Source of the DNA: Acidobacteriota bacterium
GTDB lineage: Bacteria > Acidobacteriota > Terriglobia > Terriglobales > Acidobacteriaceae
DNA: 64,000 nt
Direction: 5' to 3'
Assembly (NCBI GenBank): GCA_018268895.1
Contig: JAFDVP010000012.1
Coordinates: forward strand, 124,001 to 188,000
Every line of letters begins with the position of its first letter. Within the stretch, counting starts at the first letter, position 1. The notes beneath the pieces are model-generated. The model did not search any database, was not told where the DNA came from, and saw nothing but the letters and a program-made list of their open reading frames with translations. This document shows positions 18,693 through 27,488 of this stretch, one piece after another. Made by a program: the position numbers and the translations under genes.

Positions 18693-21600
18693 TTACTCCG
18701 GCACCTCTTCCATGTGCATCTTCACCGGCTGACGGCTGCGCAGGCGGCTGTAGATCAACGGCACAATCAACAATGTCGTCACGGTCGCCACAATCAGGCC
18801 GCCAATCACGGCGCGGCCCAGCGGGGCATTCTGCTCTCCGCCCTCGCCCAGCCCCAGCGACATCGGCAGCATCCCGATGATCATCGCGAACGCCGTCATC
18901 AACACCGGCCGCAGTCGCGTCGCACCTGCCGAGGACGCCGCCTCAAGCGCCGTCATGCCAGCCGCCCGTTGATCGTTGGCAAACGTTACCATCAGGATCG
19001 AGTTCGCCGTCGCCACGCCCACCGTCATAATCGCTCCCATCAGCGAAGGCACGCTGAAGGTCGTTCCCGTAACAAACAGCATCCACAGAATGCCGCACGC
19101 CGCTCCCGGCAGCGCCGTCAGAATGATGAACGGATCGAGCCAGCTCTGAAAATTGATCACCATCAGCAGGTAAACCAGAAGCACCGCAAAGATCATTCCC
19201 AGCCCCAGCCCGGTAAACGACTGGCGCATGCTCAGCACCTGTCCCCGCACCGTGATCTGCGTGCCCGGAGGCACCAGCTTCCTGTACTTGTCGACGATCC
19301 CGTCGATATCGCTGCCCACGCCTCCCAGGTCGCGCCCATGTACGCCCGCAAAGATGTCGAAGACCGGCTGCACGTTGTAGTGGTTCGTCACCGCGGGGCT
19401 GAACCCGCGATCAATCCGCGCAAGGTTGTTCAATAACTGCGGCCCAGGCGCAGCGGAGGAGGAAGAATCAGTCGTACTGCTGCGCGAAGTCCCTCCCGCC
19501 GTAATGGGAATGCTCGTCAGCGCCGCAACGGAGTCCATCTTGTACTGCGGCGTCTGTACCACTACTTGGTAGTTCACCCCATTCTGCGGGTTGAGCCAGA
19601 AGTTTGGCGACGCCTGGCCGCTGCCGGCAAGCGCAAACAACATACTGTTGGCAACATTGCCTTCCGTCAGCCCAATCGACTGCGCGCGGCTGCGGTCGAC
19701 ATTCACGCGAAGCTCAGGAGCATAGACCACCTGATTGATGTGCACATCCGTCGCTCCCGGAATCGCGGCAACCTCCTGACGTATCTTCTTCGCCCACTCA
19801 TAGTTCGGATAAAACGCCCTGCCGCTCACCTGAATGTCCACCGGCGCCGGCAGTCCAAAGTTCAGAATCTGGTTCACGATATCCGACGCCTGAAAGTAGA
19901 AGGTGACGCTGGGAAACCGCTTGTGCAGCACCTCGCGCAGCTTCCGTCTGTACTCCGCCGTCGGCCGATGGCCCTCGTGCAGCGAGACCAGCACCTCGCC
20001 ATCCTGCACATCCATCAGGCTGCCGTCGCCAAATGCCAGGTTGAAGCTGCCATTCGGGATGCCGATGTGGTCCAGGATCAATCCCAGCTCGCCCTCCGGA
20101 ATCACCTCCCGGATCGTCGCATCCACCTGCTTGAAGATCCCCTCCACCTCTTCAATGCGTGTGCCGGGAGGAGTGCGTACATGCAGGCGAAACGTCCCGG
20201 CATCGACGTCGGGAAAGAAGTCCTGCCCGATAAACGGGAGCAGGCAGGCCGAGAGCGCGATCAACAGGGCAAAGCATCCAAAAGAGAACGCCGCATGGCC
20301 CAGCACCCAGTCCAGCGCCCCGCGATAGCGGGCGCGGAACCGCTCAAACAGCGCATTGAAGCGGAAGTGAATGCGCCATATCCAGCTCGCATTCGCAGGC
20401 GCCGAGCCATGGCCTTCTTCCGACTCATGGTCCTGGTACATATCTACTTCACTGGCCAGAAGAAACTTCACCATCGTGGGGACCAGCGTTCGCGAAAGCA
20501 GGTACGACGCCATCATCGCAAAGACCACCGCCATACCCAGCGGCGTAAACAGACTCTTCGCCGCGCCCGACAAAAACACCACCGGCACGAAGACGATGCA
20601 GATGGCCAGCGTCGATACAAACGCCGGCACCGCAATCTGCGCCGCTCCATCCAGAATGGCTGGCTCAATCTCCTTGCCCTGCCCCAGATTGCGATGGATG
20701 TTCTCGATCTCGACGGTCGCATCGTCCACCAGGATGCCCACCGCCAGCCCCAATCCTCCCAGCGTCATCGTATTCAGCGTCTGGCCCAGGAACTTCATCA
20801 CAATGATCGAAGTGAGAATCGAAAGCGGGATCGAGATCGCAACAATCACCGTGCTACGCCAGCTTCCCAGAAACAGCAGGATCATCAGCGCTGTCAGGCC
20901 CGCTGCAATCGCCGCCTCGCGCACCACCCCCTGAAGGGCCGCGCGCACAAACAGCGACTGGTCGAACTGGAGGTCGATCTTCAGGTCCTTCGACAGCCCC
21001 GCCTGAATCACCGGCAGCCGCTCCTTCACCCGCTTGACGATGTCCAGCGTCGAAGCCGAGGACGCCTTCAGGATTGTCAGCAGCACCGCGCGTTTGCCAT
21101 TGACGCGGACGATGTTCTGCTGGATCGCCGACCCCTCATGCACGTGGCCGATATCGCGCATGTACACCATCGCGCCGTTCAAACTGCGGATCGGAATATC
21201 GTTGAGCTGTTCCAGCACCTGCGGACTCGCATTCGTCCGCACAATATAGTCCGTCGTCCCCACCTTGGCCGTGCCCGCCGGAAGAATCAGATTCTGCGCC
21301 GTCAGCGCACCCACCACATCGGTCGGCGACAGACCCTTGGCATAAAGCTGCCCCATGTCGAGGTCGACCATGATCTGCCGAGCCTTGCCGCCATAAGGCG
21401 CCGGCACTTGCGCCCCCTGCACCGTCGCCAGTTGCGTTCGCACAAACTGAAGCCCAAGATCGTACAGGTCCGACTCCGACAGCTTGTCGCTCGACATCAG
21501 GGCCTGAAGAATCGGAACATTCGACGCGCTGAACTGAAGGATGAACGGCGGAGTCGTCCCCGGCGGCAGAATGCGCAGGATCGTCTGGTTGACCGCCGTC

Positions 21601-21926
21601 ACCTCGGCAACCGCCGCCTCAATCTTCGTTCCCGGCTGGAAGAATATCTTGATGACTGAGATGCCGCTCACCGACTGCGACTCGATATGCTCGATGTCGT
21701 TCACCGTCGTCGTCGCGGCGCGCTCGCTCACCGTCGTGAAGCGCTTCTCCATCTCGTCCGGGCTGGTTCCCGGATACGTCCAGACCACGGTCACTACGGG
21801 AATGTCGATTACAGGGAAGATGTCCGTGCTCATCGTCTCGATGCTCACGATCCCCAGAACCAGTATCAGCACCGCCATGACGACGAAGGTGTACGGTCGC
21901 CGGAGTGCCAGTCGAACAATCCACAT
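18693..21926 (-). CDS. RND multidrug efflux transporter, AcrB-like
   Basis: 1077-residue proton-driven inner-membrane pump. It has the RND plan of twelve membrane helices with two large periplasmic loops: first helix after MWIVRLALRRPYTF, then the substrate porter loop, helices II-VI with the proton-relay pair in GLAVGILVDDATVEIENIH, a second loop and helices VIII-XII near GAIMTVGVATANSILM. It looks like an AcrB-type drug or organic-compound pump rather than a metal pump, although the substrate is unknown. It is the first gene of a leftward unit followed by its adaptor and an ABC exporter, an unusual gene order since the adaptor normally comes first. Confidence 0.93.
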   Translation of the reverse strand: MWIVRLALRRPYTFVVMAVLILVLGIVSIETMSTDIFPVIDIPVVTVVWTYPGTSPDEMEKRFTTVSERAATTTVNDIEHIESQSVSGISVIKIFFQPGTKIEAAVAEVTAVNQTILRILPPGTTPPFILQFSASNVPILQALMSSDKLSESDLYDLGLQFVRTQLATVQGAQVPAPYGGKARQIMVDLDMGQLYAKGLSPTDVVGALTAQNLILPAGTAKVGTTDYIVRTNASPQVLEQLNDIPIRSLNGAMVYMRDIGHVHEGSAIQQNIVRVNGKRAVLLTILKASSASTLDIVKRVKERLPVIQAGLSKDLKIDLQFDQSLFVRAALQGVVREAAIAAGLTALMILLFLGSWRSTVIVAISIPLSILTSIIVMKFLGQTLNTMTLGGLGLAVGILVDDATVEIENIHRNLGQGKEIEPAILDGAAQIAVPAFVSTLAICIVFVPVVFLSGAAKSLFTPLGMAVVFAMMASYLLSRTLVPTMVKFLLASEVDMYQDHESEEGHGSAPANASWIWRIHFRFNALFERFRARYRGALDWVLGHAAFSFGCFALLIALSACLLPFIGQDFFPDVDAGTFRLHVRTPPGTRIEEVEGIFKQVDATIREVIPEGELGLILDHIGIPNGSFNLAFGDGSLMDVQDGEVLVSLHEGHRPTAEYRRKLREVLHKRFPSVTFYFQASDIVNQILNFGLPAPVDIQVSGRAFYPNYEWAKKIRQEVAAIPGATDVHINQVVYAPELRVNVDRSRAQSIGLTEGNVANSMLFALAGSGQASPNFWLNPQNGVNYQVVVQTPQYKMDSVAALTSIPITAGGTSRSSTTDSSSSAAPGPQLLNNLARIDRGFSPAVTNHYNVQPVFDIFAGVHGRDLGGVGSDIDGIVDKYRKLVPPGTQITVRGQVLSMRQSFTGLGLGMIFAVLLVYLLMVINFQSWLDPFIILTALPGAACGILWMLFVTGTTFSVPSLMGAIMTVGVATANSILMVTFANDQRAAGMTALEAASSAGATRLRPVLMTAFAMIIGMLPMSLGLGEGGEQNAPLGRAVIGGLIVATVTTLLIVPLIYSRLRSRQPVKMHMEEVPE

Positions 21927-22402
21927 AGCAAAAAAGTCCTTCTCTTCTATTGGCGGGCTGAGTTGTTATCTGTTTGAGACGATGGCGGCTAATCCATTGT
22001 TTCACGTAAGCTCATGACGCTGCACGAATAGCAGATCACCCACAGGCTCTTGTCTATCGACGCAAGCGGGGGCAACGGCATTTATCAGCATTTTTGATAG
22101 ACGCGCCACAACCCCTTTCAGCGCAAACCAGTGAAGGCCTCGCTGGCTGTAGTAGGCCGAAGGCCCGGGTCCACGAGAGCGCAATAAGCGGCGTCGCTCT
22201 GTAGTCGCCCGCCGTCCAGGGGCCGAAGCCCCGTTCCATATCAGCCCAGGCCGAAGGCCTGGGTTCCGGCAAGGCGCGATCCGAGGGCTGAAAGCCCGCC
22301 ACAATGGCGGTATCCAAACCCAGAAGAAAGCCTACATCTCGCCGATTTGTCACACTCACGGCGTAAAATGGATACATGTCGCGTGGATGGGAGAGTAAAT
22401 CC
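21927..22402. other. Intergenic region upstream of the RND gene
   Basis: 476 bp with no supported gene. The left part should hold the promoter of the leftward RND unit; the middle and right (about 22130-22320) is filled with GC-rich imperfect palindromes of a dispersed class, annotated separately. A possible -10/-35 set for the small gene at 22403 would lie around 22340-22375 but is not clear. Confidence 0.5.
22130..22312. repeat. Cluster of dispersed imperfect palindromes
   Basis: Three neighbouring units are visible: GGCCGAAGGCCCGGG near 22157, CCAGGGGCCGAAGCCCCG near 22216, and CAGCCCAGGCCGAAGGCCTG near 22243 followed by GAGGGCTGAAAGCCCGCC near 22292. The last matches the layout of the element at 15478-15597. 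Such units form short stems and are spread through intergenic DNA of this genome type. Confidence 0.65.
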
Positions 22403-22624
22403 GTGGAAGAACAACAGGCACAGGCATCGGCTCCAAAACCCGACGTCAAGGAAAACTCCGCCGAGACCGCCGAGCGCAAACGCAAACTCCAGGCGCTTGA
22501 ACTGCAACGCGAGCGCATCCTCTCGGAGAGAACCTCAAGCCCCCACCGCCGTTCCGCCCTCGCCTACGCGCTGGCCGACATCGAGGAAAAGCTCGCCGAG
22601 CTGGGCTGGACTGTCCACATGTAG
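22403..22624 (+). CDS. Small conserved hypothetical protein, helical
   Basis: 73-residue charged protein, largely alpha-helical, with a Glu/Lys/Arg-rich centre (ERKRKLQALELQRERILSE) and a conserved-looking end (ALADIEEKLAELGWTVHM). I do not recognise a named family. The frame is open from an ATG at 22376, but the GTG at 22403 is preceded by GGGAGAG with a 7-nt gap, a much better site than anything before 22376, so I chose the shorter form. It sits alone, convergent with the OmpA-like gene. Confidence 0.6.
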   Translation: MEEQQAQASAPKPDVKENSAETAERKRKLQALELQRERILSERTSSPHRRSALAYALADIEEKLAELGWTVHM

Positions 22625-22682
22625 CCATCCCAAAAACGAAGAAGGCCGCCGGAGCGGCCTCCTCCTCTATGACGAAATGCTT

Positions 22683-24299
22683 CTATTGCGGCGGATTCGA
22701 CGTCCCCGTCGCATTCGGTTGCGCCGGAGCCGCTGGCGGCGCCGCGGCATCCGGCCCCTGCTGCTGGACCCCGATGGCATCGCCCGACACCACCAGTTGC
22801 ACACGACGGTTCAGCGCCCGCCCCTTCGCGGTGCTGTTATCGGCCACCGGCTTGGCCATGCCATACCCCGTCGCGACGATGTTGTCCGGCTTCACGCCCT
22901 GCGTCACCAGAAAATCCCTCACCGCCCCCGCGCGATTCTCCGACAGCTTCTGGTTGAACTGTTCGCTGCCCACGTTGTCGGTATACCCCTCCACCTGAAG
23001 CTTCAGCCCCGGATACGCCTGTAGAATCCCTGAAACCTTGGCCAGGCTGATCTGCGTTGCGGGCTTCAGATTGTACTTGCCCGTCTCGAAGAGCACGTCC
23101 GACATATTCACAATCAGGCCCCGGGCCGATTCGCTCGTAGCCAGTACGCTGTTCAGTTGTGACAGCAGACGCTCCCTGGCTTCCTTTGCACTGTCCGCGC
23201 TCTTGGCTGCCGCAGCCGCCTGGGCCTGCGCCTGTGCGGCCTGTGCCTGCGCAAGAGCAGCAGCTGCCTCCGCGCGCGCGCGCTGCGCATCCGCCTGCGC
23301 CTGTGCCGCCTTCGCTCGCTCGGCATCAAGAGCAGACTGCTGCGCCTGCGTCTCAGCCTGCTGCTGGGCCAGTTCCGCATTCCGCTGACGTTCCGCCGCC
23401 TGCTTCCGCAGCGTCACCAGCCGGGCATCCTCGGCCCTCTGCACCGCCTGACGAGCGTAAGTGATCCCCATCTTCTGATCGGGCTTCTTTCCGGTAAGAA
23501 TATCGGTGGCGTTCTTCAGATCGCGCATCGACTCGCGATAGATGTCCTGCGCATACTTCTCCGCCCCTGCATCCTGCGCGATGCGGATCGCATTGTTGGC
23601 CTCATACAGCTCAAGAGGATACTTCTCATTCCGCGTAATCGGGTCCAGTACCGACTTCGACCCAGCCGTCTCCGCATACGTCCCGCGCGGCAGCAGCATA
23701 TAGTGCGCGTTCACCTTCTCCAGCACGCCCGTCGTCTTGTCCTGAATAATCTGGTTTTCCAGAACCACCACATCGCTCGGCTGCGTCACCGAAAAGTACG
23801 GCTCGGCCGTCACTACCAGCCCGAACGACTGCAACGCCGTGGTCACCGTAATGTTGTTCTTCGTCCCTGAAGGCAAGACCTCGCCCAGGTTGTTTGGCCT
23901 GCCATCGGGGGTAATCGCCCAAAGCACATAGGTCAGATACTCGCGGCCAAAGCCGTTGGCCGGCGTCAGTCCCTGAAACCTGGCGTCGATCACGATACCG
24001 CCGCGTTCGCTCGTCACCTTGGCCTCGCCCTTGGCCATCGGCAGCAGAGCCGTCCCCTTGAACGCGATCTTCGTCGACCCGCTGCGGTGCAGATAGTTCA
24101 CCGCATCCAGGTCGCGCTGCACGACCTTCACCTTATAGAGGTAAACCCCCTCCGACTCCTTCGTAATCTTGTTGTCGTCACCGGGCGCCTGCTGCGCCAT
24201 CGGGTTCGGCTCCTGCGCCGCAAGCAAAACAGAAGAACCCGCCGCCATTCCAACAACGATCAAAACCGCAAAGACCAGTCGGCCTGCAACGTTCATCAT
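22683..24299 (-). CDS. OmpA-family outer-membrane/peptidoglycan-binding protein
   Basis: 538-residue exported protein. After a signal peptide (MMNVAGRLVFAVLIVVGMAAG, Ala-rich cleavage region) comes a region of about 230 residues of unknown fold, then a long Ala/Gln/Arg-rich coiled-coil (AQQQAETQAQQSALDAERAK and following), and a C-terminal OmpA domain with the peptidoglycan-binding pattern LQVEGYTDNVGS and QKLSENRAGAVRDFL. It probably tethers envelope layers. The ATG at 24299 has GGAG 7 nt upstream; the longer frame from 24347 adds a non-signal stretch. It ends with a Pro/Ala-rich tail. Confidence 0.88.
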   Translation of the reverse strand: MMNVAGRLVFAVLIVVGMAAGSSVLLAAQEPNPMAQQAPGDDNKITKESEGVYLYKVKVVQRDLDAVNYLHRSGSTKIAFKGTALLPMAKGEAKVTSERGGIVIDARFQGLTPANGFGREYLTYVLWAITPDGRPNNLGEVLPSGTKNNITVTTALQSFGLVVTAEPYFSVTQPSDVVVLENQIIQDKTTGVLEKVNAHYMLLPRGTYAETAGSKSVLDPITRNEKYPLELYEANNAIRIAQDAGAEKYAQDIYRESMRDLKNATDILTGKKPDQKMGITYARQAVQRAEDARLVTLRKQAAERQRNAELAQQQAETQAQQSALDAERAKAAQAQADAQRARAEAAAALAQAQAAQAQAQAAAAAKSADSAKEARERLLSQLNSVLATSESARGLIVNMSDVLFETGKYNLKPATQISLAKVSGILQAYPGLKLQVEGYTDNVGSEQFNQKLSENRAGAVRDFLVTQGVKPDNIVATGYGMAKPVADNSTAKGRALNRRVQLVVSGDAIGVQQQGPDAAAPPAAPAQPNATGTSNPPQ

Positions 24300-24370
24300 G
24301 CACTTTCTCCTTGAGCAATCGGCGAACCTCGCCGGCCACGCCGCCATTCTGAGCTACGCCCCTTCGCGTC

Positions 24371-24411
24371 GTCATTCTGACCCTCGAGCGAAGCGAAGGG
24401 GAAGATCCCGT
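24371..24411. repeat. Dispersed repeat, TCATTCTGA...GCGAAGCGAA class
   Basis: The stretch GTCATTCTGACCCTCGAGCG followed by AAGCGAAGGG is a copy, in reverse orientation, of a dispersed element whose other copies at 57721 and 63247 read GGTCCTTCG...CGCTCAGGATGACA. It lies between the OmpA-like gene and the terminator of the GvpL/F gene. Confidence 0.6.
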
Positions 24412-24480
24412 ATTTCTCTTCTGCTTCCACTCCAACACAGCCCGGCGAAATCTCCAAAGACTGCCATTAACTGCTAAAAC

Positions 24481-24531
24481 TGCTAAGGCGAGGCTTTTCA
24501 TCTCTTTTGAGAGAAAAGCCTCGCCTTAGCA
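24481..24531 (-). terminator. Long-stem terminator of the GvpL/F gene
   Basis: A perfect 19-bp stem (24481-24499 with 24513-24531) is extended at the top by TCTC/GAGA, and on the minus strand is followed shortly by TTTTAGCAG. It lies 14 bp past the stop of the leftward GvpL/F gene. The long perfect stem, with an AT-containing inner part on either side, could also work for rightward transcripts. Confidence 0.75.
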
Positions 24532-24544
24532 AGTCTCACGCAGA

Positions 24545-25276
24545 CTACGCGTGCTGATGCGTATTCGACCGATGCACAAAGTGATACGGCGGCCAGGGAC
24601 CAGAGAGCTGCATCTGGCACTCTTTCATCTGTTGCAGCGCCGACGTGTACTTGTTCTGATACCGCTCGATCGTCTTGTTATCGATCAGGTGGGCGATATC
24701 GAGAAGCATCTTGCCCGACTCCATCCGCTTGCAGGTAATCTCCTCTGCCAGCGGCAGGAACATCCGGTGCATCTGCACCGAGAGGGCACGCGCCTTCGAC
24801 TGGCGCTCCCTCTGACGGCTCGCGCTCTCGCGCAGACTCGTCAGGTACTGCTGACCCACCGTCATATCCCGGAAGGCCGTTCCCGGGCAGATGTCGTCGA
24901 CCAGCACCTTCAGGTGCATCTCCGCCTTGCCCCGCAGCCGCTCGACATTCGCTAAAAAATGCCGCTGGTTCGACCGGACAGAGCGGCGAAGCGAGTCGTC
25001 ATCCTGAAATGTCGTTCCAAACCGGAATGGCAGAACCGTAGAGTGTTTGAAGCAGTCCGCAATGACCCGGGCGTGGTCTTTTTGCGATTGTTGATCCATA
25101 CGGGCGCTGTCTTCTGCGCTGTGCTCGGAGACAATGACCGCCAGGTCACTGGCGGGAAAAAGAAATGTTTGATTGCCAAACAGGCCCGTGACTCCGGTAA
25201 GTGGCATCGGCCGGCGATGACGGCTCAGCTCCGGAAAGGCCAGTCTCTCTGCGATGCAATAGGCATACCAAGCCAT
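24545..25276 (-). CDS. Orphan GvpL/GvpF-family protein
   Basis: 243-residue protein with the GvpL/GvpF fold signature: an N-terminal MAWYAYCIAE strand, the segment DHARVIADCFKHSTVLPFRFGTTF typical of the family, a central helical region (RERQSKARALSVQM) and a C-terminal GPWPPYHFV motif, which is diagnostic. In gas-vesicle clusters these proteins are accessory factors needed for assembly. No gvpA or other gvp gene is present here, so gas vesicles cannot be inferred; GvpL/F-like orphans are more likely stress or envelope factors. The ATG at 25276 (AAAGG 8 nt upstream) is preferred to 25345. Confidence 0.88.
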   Translation of the reverse strand: MAWYAYCIAERLAFPELSRHRRPMPLTGVTGLFGNQTFLFPASDLAVIVSEHSAEDSARMDQQSQKDHARVIADCFKHSTVLPFRFGTTFQDDDSLRRSVRSNQRHFLANVERLRGKAEMHLKVLVDDICPGTAFRDMTVGQQYLTSLRESASRQRERQSKARALSVQMHRMFLPLAEEITCKRMESGKMLLDIAHLIDNKTIERYQNKYTSALQQMKECQMQLSGPWPPYHFVHRSNTHQHA

Positions 25277-25646
25277 TTGTCCTACCTTTCTTTGAGACGC
25301 TCCAAGGGCGCAACCGCCCATGCGAGCAGCTTGTTTGTAACTCACACTGATACGAAAGGTGTCAGCAAGCGATTCATCTGCAATATGTTCTGCATTCTGG
25401 CGCGTGCGCGATAAGCGAACTGAACCGAATCCGAAAGGATAGTATTCCTATCGAAAGACGGTTGGCAACACTCCAGCATGGAAAATGCACCGAAAACCCT
25501 CCTGCTGCATCGCTGATCTGCGGATAGATCGCCCCTTACAGGTAAAATCGTTGAGTCCTGCCCCTATGGACGCAACCCTGATCCCCGAAAACCCTATCTA
25601 AAATCCGTGAGTTACAACAATCTTTAGAACTGGCCTGGAACGACTG
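25277..25646. other. Divergent intergenic region between the GvpL/F and DUF481 genes
   Basis: 370 bp without a supported gene. It must contain promoters for both divergent genes. I see no clear repeat, hairpin or operator in it. Confidence 0.4.
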
Positions 25647-26846
25647 ATGACACCTTCCAAGAAAAAACTTTTGCCTCTCTGCGTTCGCGGGCTGGCCTCC
25701 CTTACCCTGGGCCTGATCTCCTTTCTCTCCGCAAGTCCCACCCCCGTTCTCGCCCAGAGCCCGTCCACCAAGCCCGCTCCCCCGCCCCCCGACGTCGTCG
25801 TCTTCAAGAACGGCGACCAGTTGACCGGCAAGCTCGAGCGCAGCGTCGGCACCAGTCTCGTCTTCAAGAGCGATGCCGTCGGCGAAGTGACCATCCCCCT
25901 CGACAAGGTCAAAGAGATGCGCTCGGCCAGCAACTTCGTGGTCCTGAAGAAAGACGAGAAGATCACCCGGCAGCCCAGGCAGGCCACCGCCATCACCATG
26001 GTCGACGACTCCGTCAGGGAAACCGCCTCGGGCGAGACCATTCCCTCGAAAAACATCGCCTATATCGTCGACGGTGCAACCTATAACAAGGAGCTCAACG
26101 GCAACCCAGGCCCCTTCAAGGGATGGAACGGATCCATCACCGGAGGAGCAACCGTCCTACAATCAACTTCTTACGGGCAGACGTTTACCCTGGGAACTTC
26201 GCTCGTCCGCACTATCCCCGAGGCCGCTTACCTTCCCCTGCGCACCCGCAGCACCTTCAACCTGCTGGAGACCTACGGCAAACTGACGCAGCCCGTCATT
26301 CCCAACCCAACCAACCTGCCCGACTCCGTCGCAAAGACCAACATCTTCCACACCGACTTCGAGCACGATAAGTACTTCACCTCGCGCTTCTACATGCTCG
26401 GCGGCGTCTCCTACGACCACAACTTCTCCCAGGGCCTCGCCCTCCAGCAGATCTACGGGGCTGGCGCCGGCTACACCATCCTTCTGGACTCCGTGCAGCA
26501 GCTCGACGCCAAGGCCGACGTTCACTACGAGCGCCAGCACTTCACCCAGTACCCACTACCCGCCGTCTCAAGCCCCGACCAGAATCTGATCGGCTCCACC
26601 TTCGGCGAAGCCTACAAACGCACACTCCCGGGCAAGATTCTCTTTACGCAGAGCGGGACCTACATCCAGTCGTGGAACAACACCAACGCCTGGTCCACGA
26701 TCGGCGCCTTTGGCCTCGCGCTGCCTGTCTACCACCGCTTCAGCCTGAGCGTGAACTTCCTCGACAACTACCTCAACAATCCGGCCATCGGATTCAAGAA
26801 GAACTCCATGCAGTTCATCACCGGAGTCACGTATACCCTCCGCTAG
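25647..26846 (+). CDS. DUF481 family outer-membrane beta-barrel protein
   Basis: 399-residue exported protein with a signal peptide ending near SPTPVLAQ, a Pro-rich spacer, a small beta domain (VVVFKNGDQLTGKLERSVG to VTIPLDKVKEMRS) often found before such barrels, and a C-terminal DUF481 barrel with alternating aromatic strands and a terminal MQFITGVTYTLR, a plausible outer-membrane insertion signal. DUF481 proteins are salt-induced outer-membrane proteins in some proteobacteria; the role here is unknown. A strong terminator follows 20 bp after the stop, so the gene is probably monocistronic. Confidence 0.85.
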   Translation: MTPSKKKLLPLCVRGLASLTLGLISFLSASPTPVLAQSPSTKPAPPPPDVVVFKNGDQLTGKLERSVGTSLVFKSDAVGEVTIPLDKVKEMRSASNFVVLKKDEKITRQPRQATAITMVDDSVRETASGETIPSKNIAYIVDGATYNKELNGNPGPFKGWNGSITGGATVLQSTSYGQTFTLGTSLVRTIPEAAYLPLRTRSTFNLLETYGKLTQPVIPNPTNLPDSVAKTNIFHTDFEHDKYFTSRFYMLGGVSYDHNFSQGLALQQIYGAGAGYTILLDSVQQLDAKADVHYERQHFTQYPLPAVSSPDQNLIGSTFGEAYKRTLPGKILFTQSGTYIQSWNNTNAWSTIGAFGLALPVYHRFSLSVNFLDNYLNNPAIGFKKNSMQFITGVTYTLR

Positions 26847-26866
26847 AAACGGCACGGCTACAAACA

Positions 26867-26905
26867 TCGATGGCCCCGAATTTATCCGGGGCCATCGACT
26901 TTTAA
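26867..26905 (+). terminator. Rho-independent terminator of the DUF481 gene
   Basis: A perfect 12-bp GC-rich stem (26867-26878 with 26887-26898, loop of 8 nt) is followed by CTTTTAATTA. It ends the rightward DUF481 transcript before the convergent cytochrome genes. Confidence 0.85.
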
Positions 26906-26945
26906 TTAATAGGGTCTTCCGTTATCCCTGAACATCCGGGGAACT

Positions 26946-27467
26946 CTACTGTCCTTCCAGAATCTGCTTCACCGGGTCAGGCATCTCCTTGTCCGCATTC
27001 TTCAGCAGCAGACTCACCTGCCACATCTCGGTCTCTGAGAGTGTGCCCTTATACGACGGCATACCGGTAAGCCGGATACCATTAGCAACCCGCCAATAGG
27101 TCTCGCCGGGCTCGTCATCACTTACGCCCACCACTTCGGACTTCTCATGCTTCTTCCAAAGCTGGGGTGCCGATGGATACATCTTCGCCGCAAAAACTAC
27201 GTCGTGGCCGGGAGTTCCGTGGCAGCTCGCACACTGTGCTTTATAGATATGCGCACCCGCCTCAAAGACATCTTCGCTTACCCCAAACGGAGGGTCTTTC
27301 TTCTCGCGATCGATGCGGCTGTGCAGCGGCAGGCGAACCAGCTCCTTTTCAAACGGAAATGCCTTATCTGCTACCGCAACCGGCAATGCTGAAAAACGCA
27401 GATAGAGAAATCCGCCAACTGCTACAGCCGTCACTCCCAGCAGAAAACCCCAAAACAGCTTCGCCAT
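26946..27467 (-). CDS. Membrane-anchored c-type cytochrome (second of tandem pair)
   Basis: 173-residue monohaem cytochrome c. An uncleaved-looking N-terminal helix (MAKLFWGFLLGVTAVAVGGF) anchors it to the membrane with the haem domain outside. The haem-binding motif is CASCHG (Cys79, Cys82, His83) and the likely axial methionine is in RLTGMPSYKG. It is a diverged duplicate of the protein encoded just upstream (same PPFG-SEDVFE-GAH-Y start and WQV-LLLKNA end). AGGAG lies 8 nt before the ATG. The pair starts 21 bp apart and is probably one operon, delivering electrons to an unidentified partner. Confidence 0.88.
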   Translation of the reverse strand: MAKLFWGFLLGVTAVAVGGFLYLRFSALPVAVADKAFPFEKELVRLPLHSRIDREKKDPPFGVSEDVFEAGAHIYKAQCASCHGTPGHDVVFAAKMYPSAPQLWKKHEKSEVVGVSDDEPGETYWRVANGIRLTGMPSYKGTLSETEMWQVSLLLKNADKEMPDPVKQILEGQ

Positions 27468-27488
27468 CGGTTTCGCTCCTAATCGTGC

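Noticed and set aside
19566..21659. 697-residue open frame opposite the RND pump gene
   Set aside because: Arg/His-rich antisense product without any recognisable fold; the RND frame is complete and conserved.
24545..25276. Evidence of gas vesicles
   Set aside because: A lone GvpL/F protein without gvpA is not enough.
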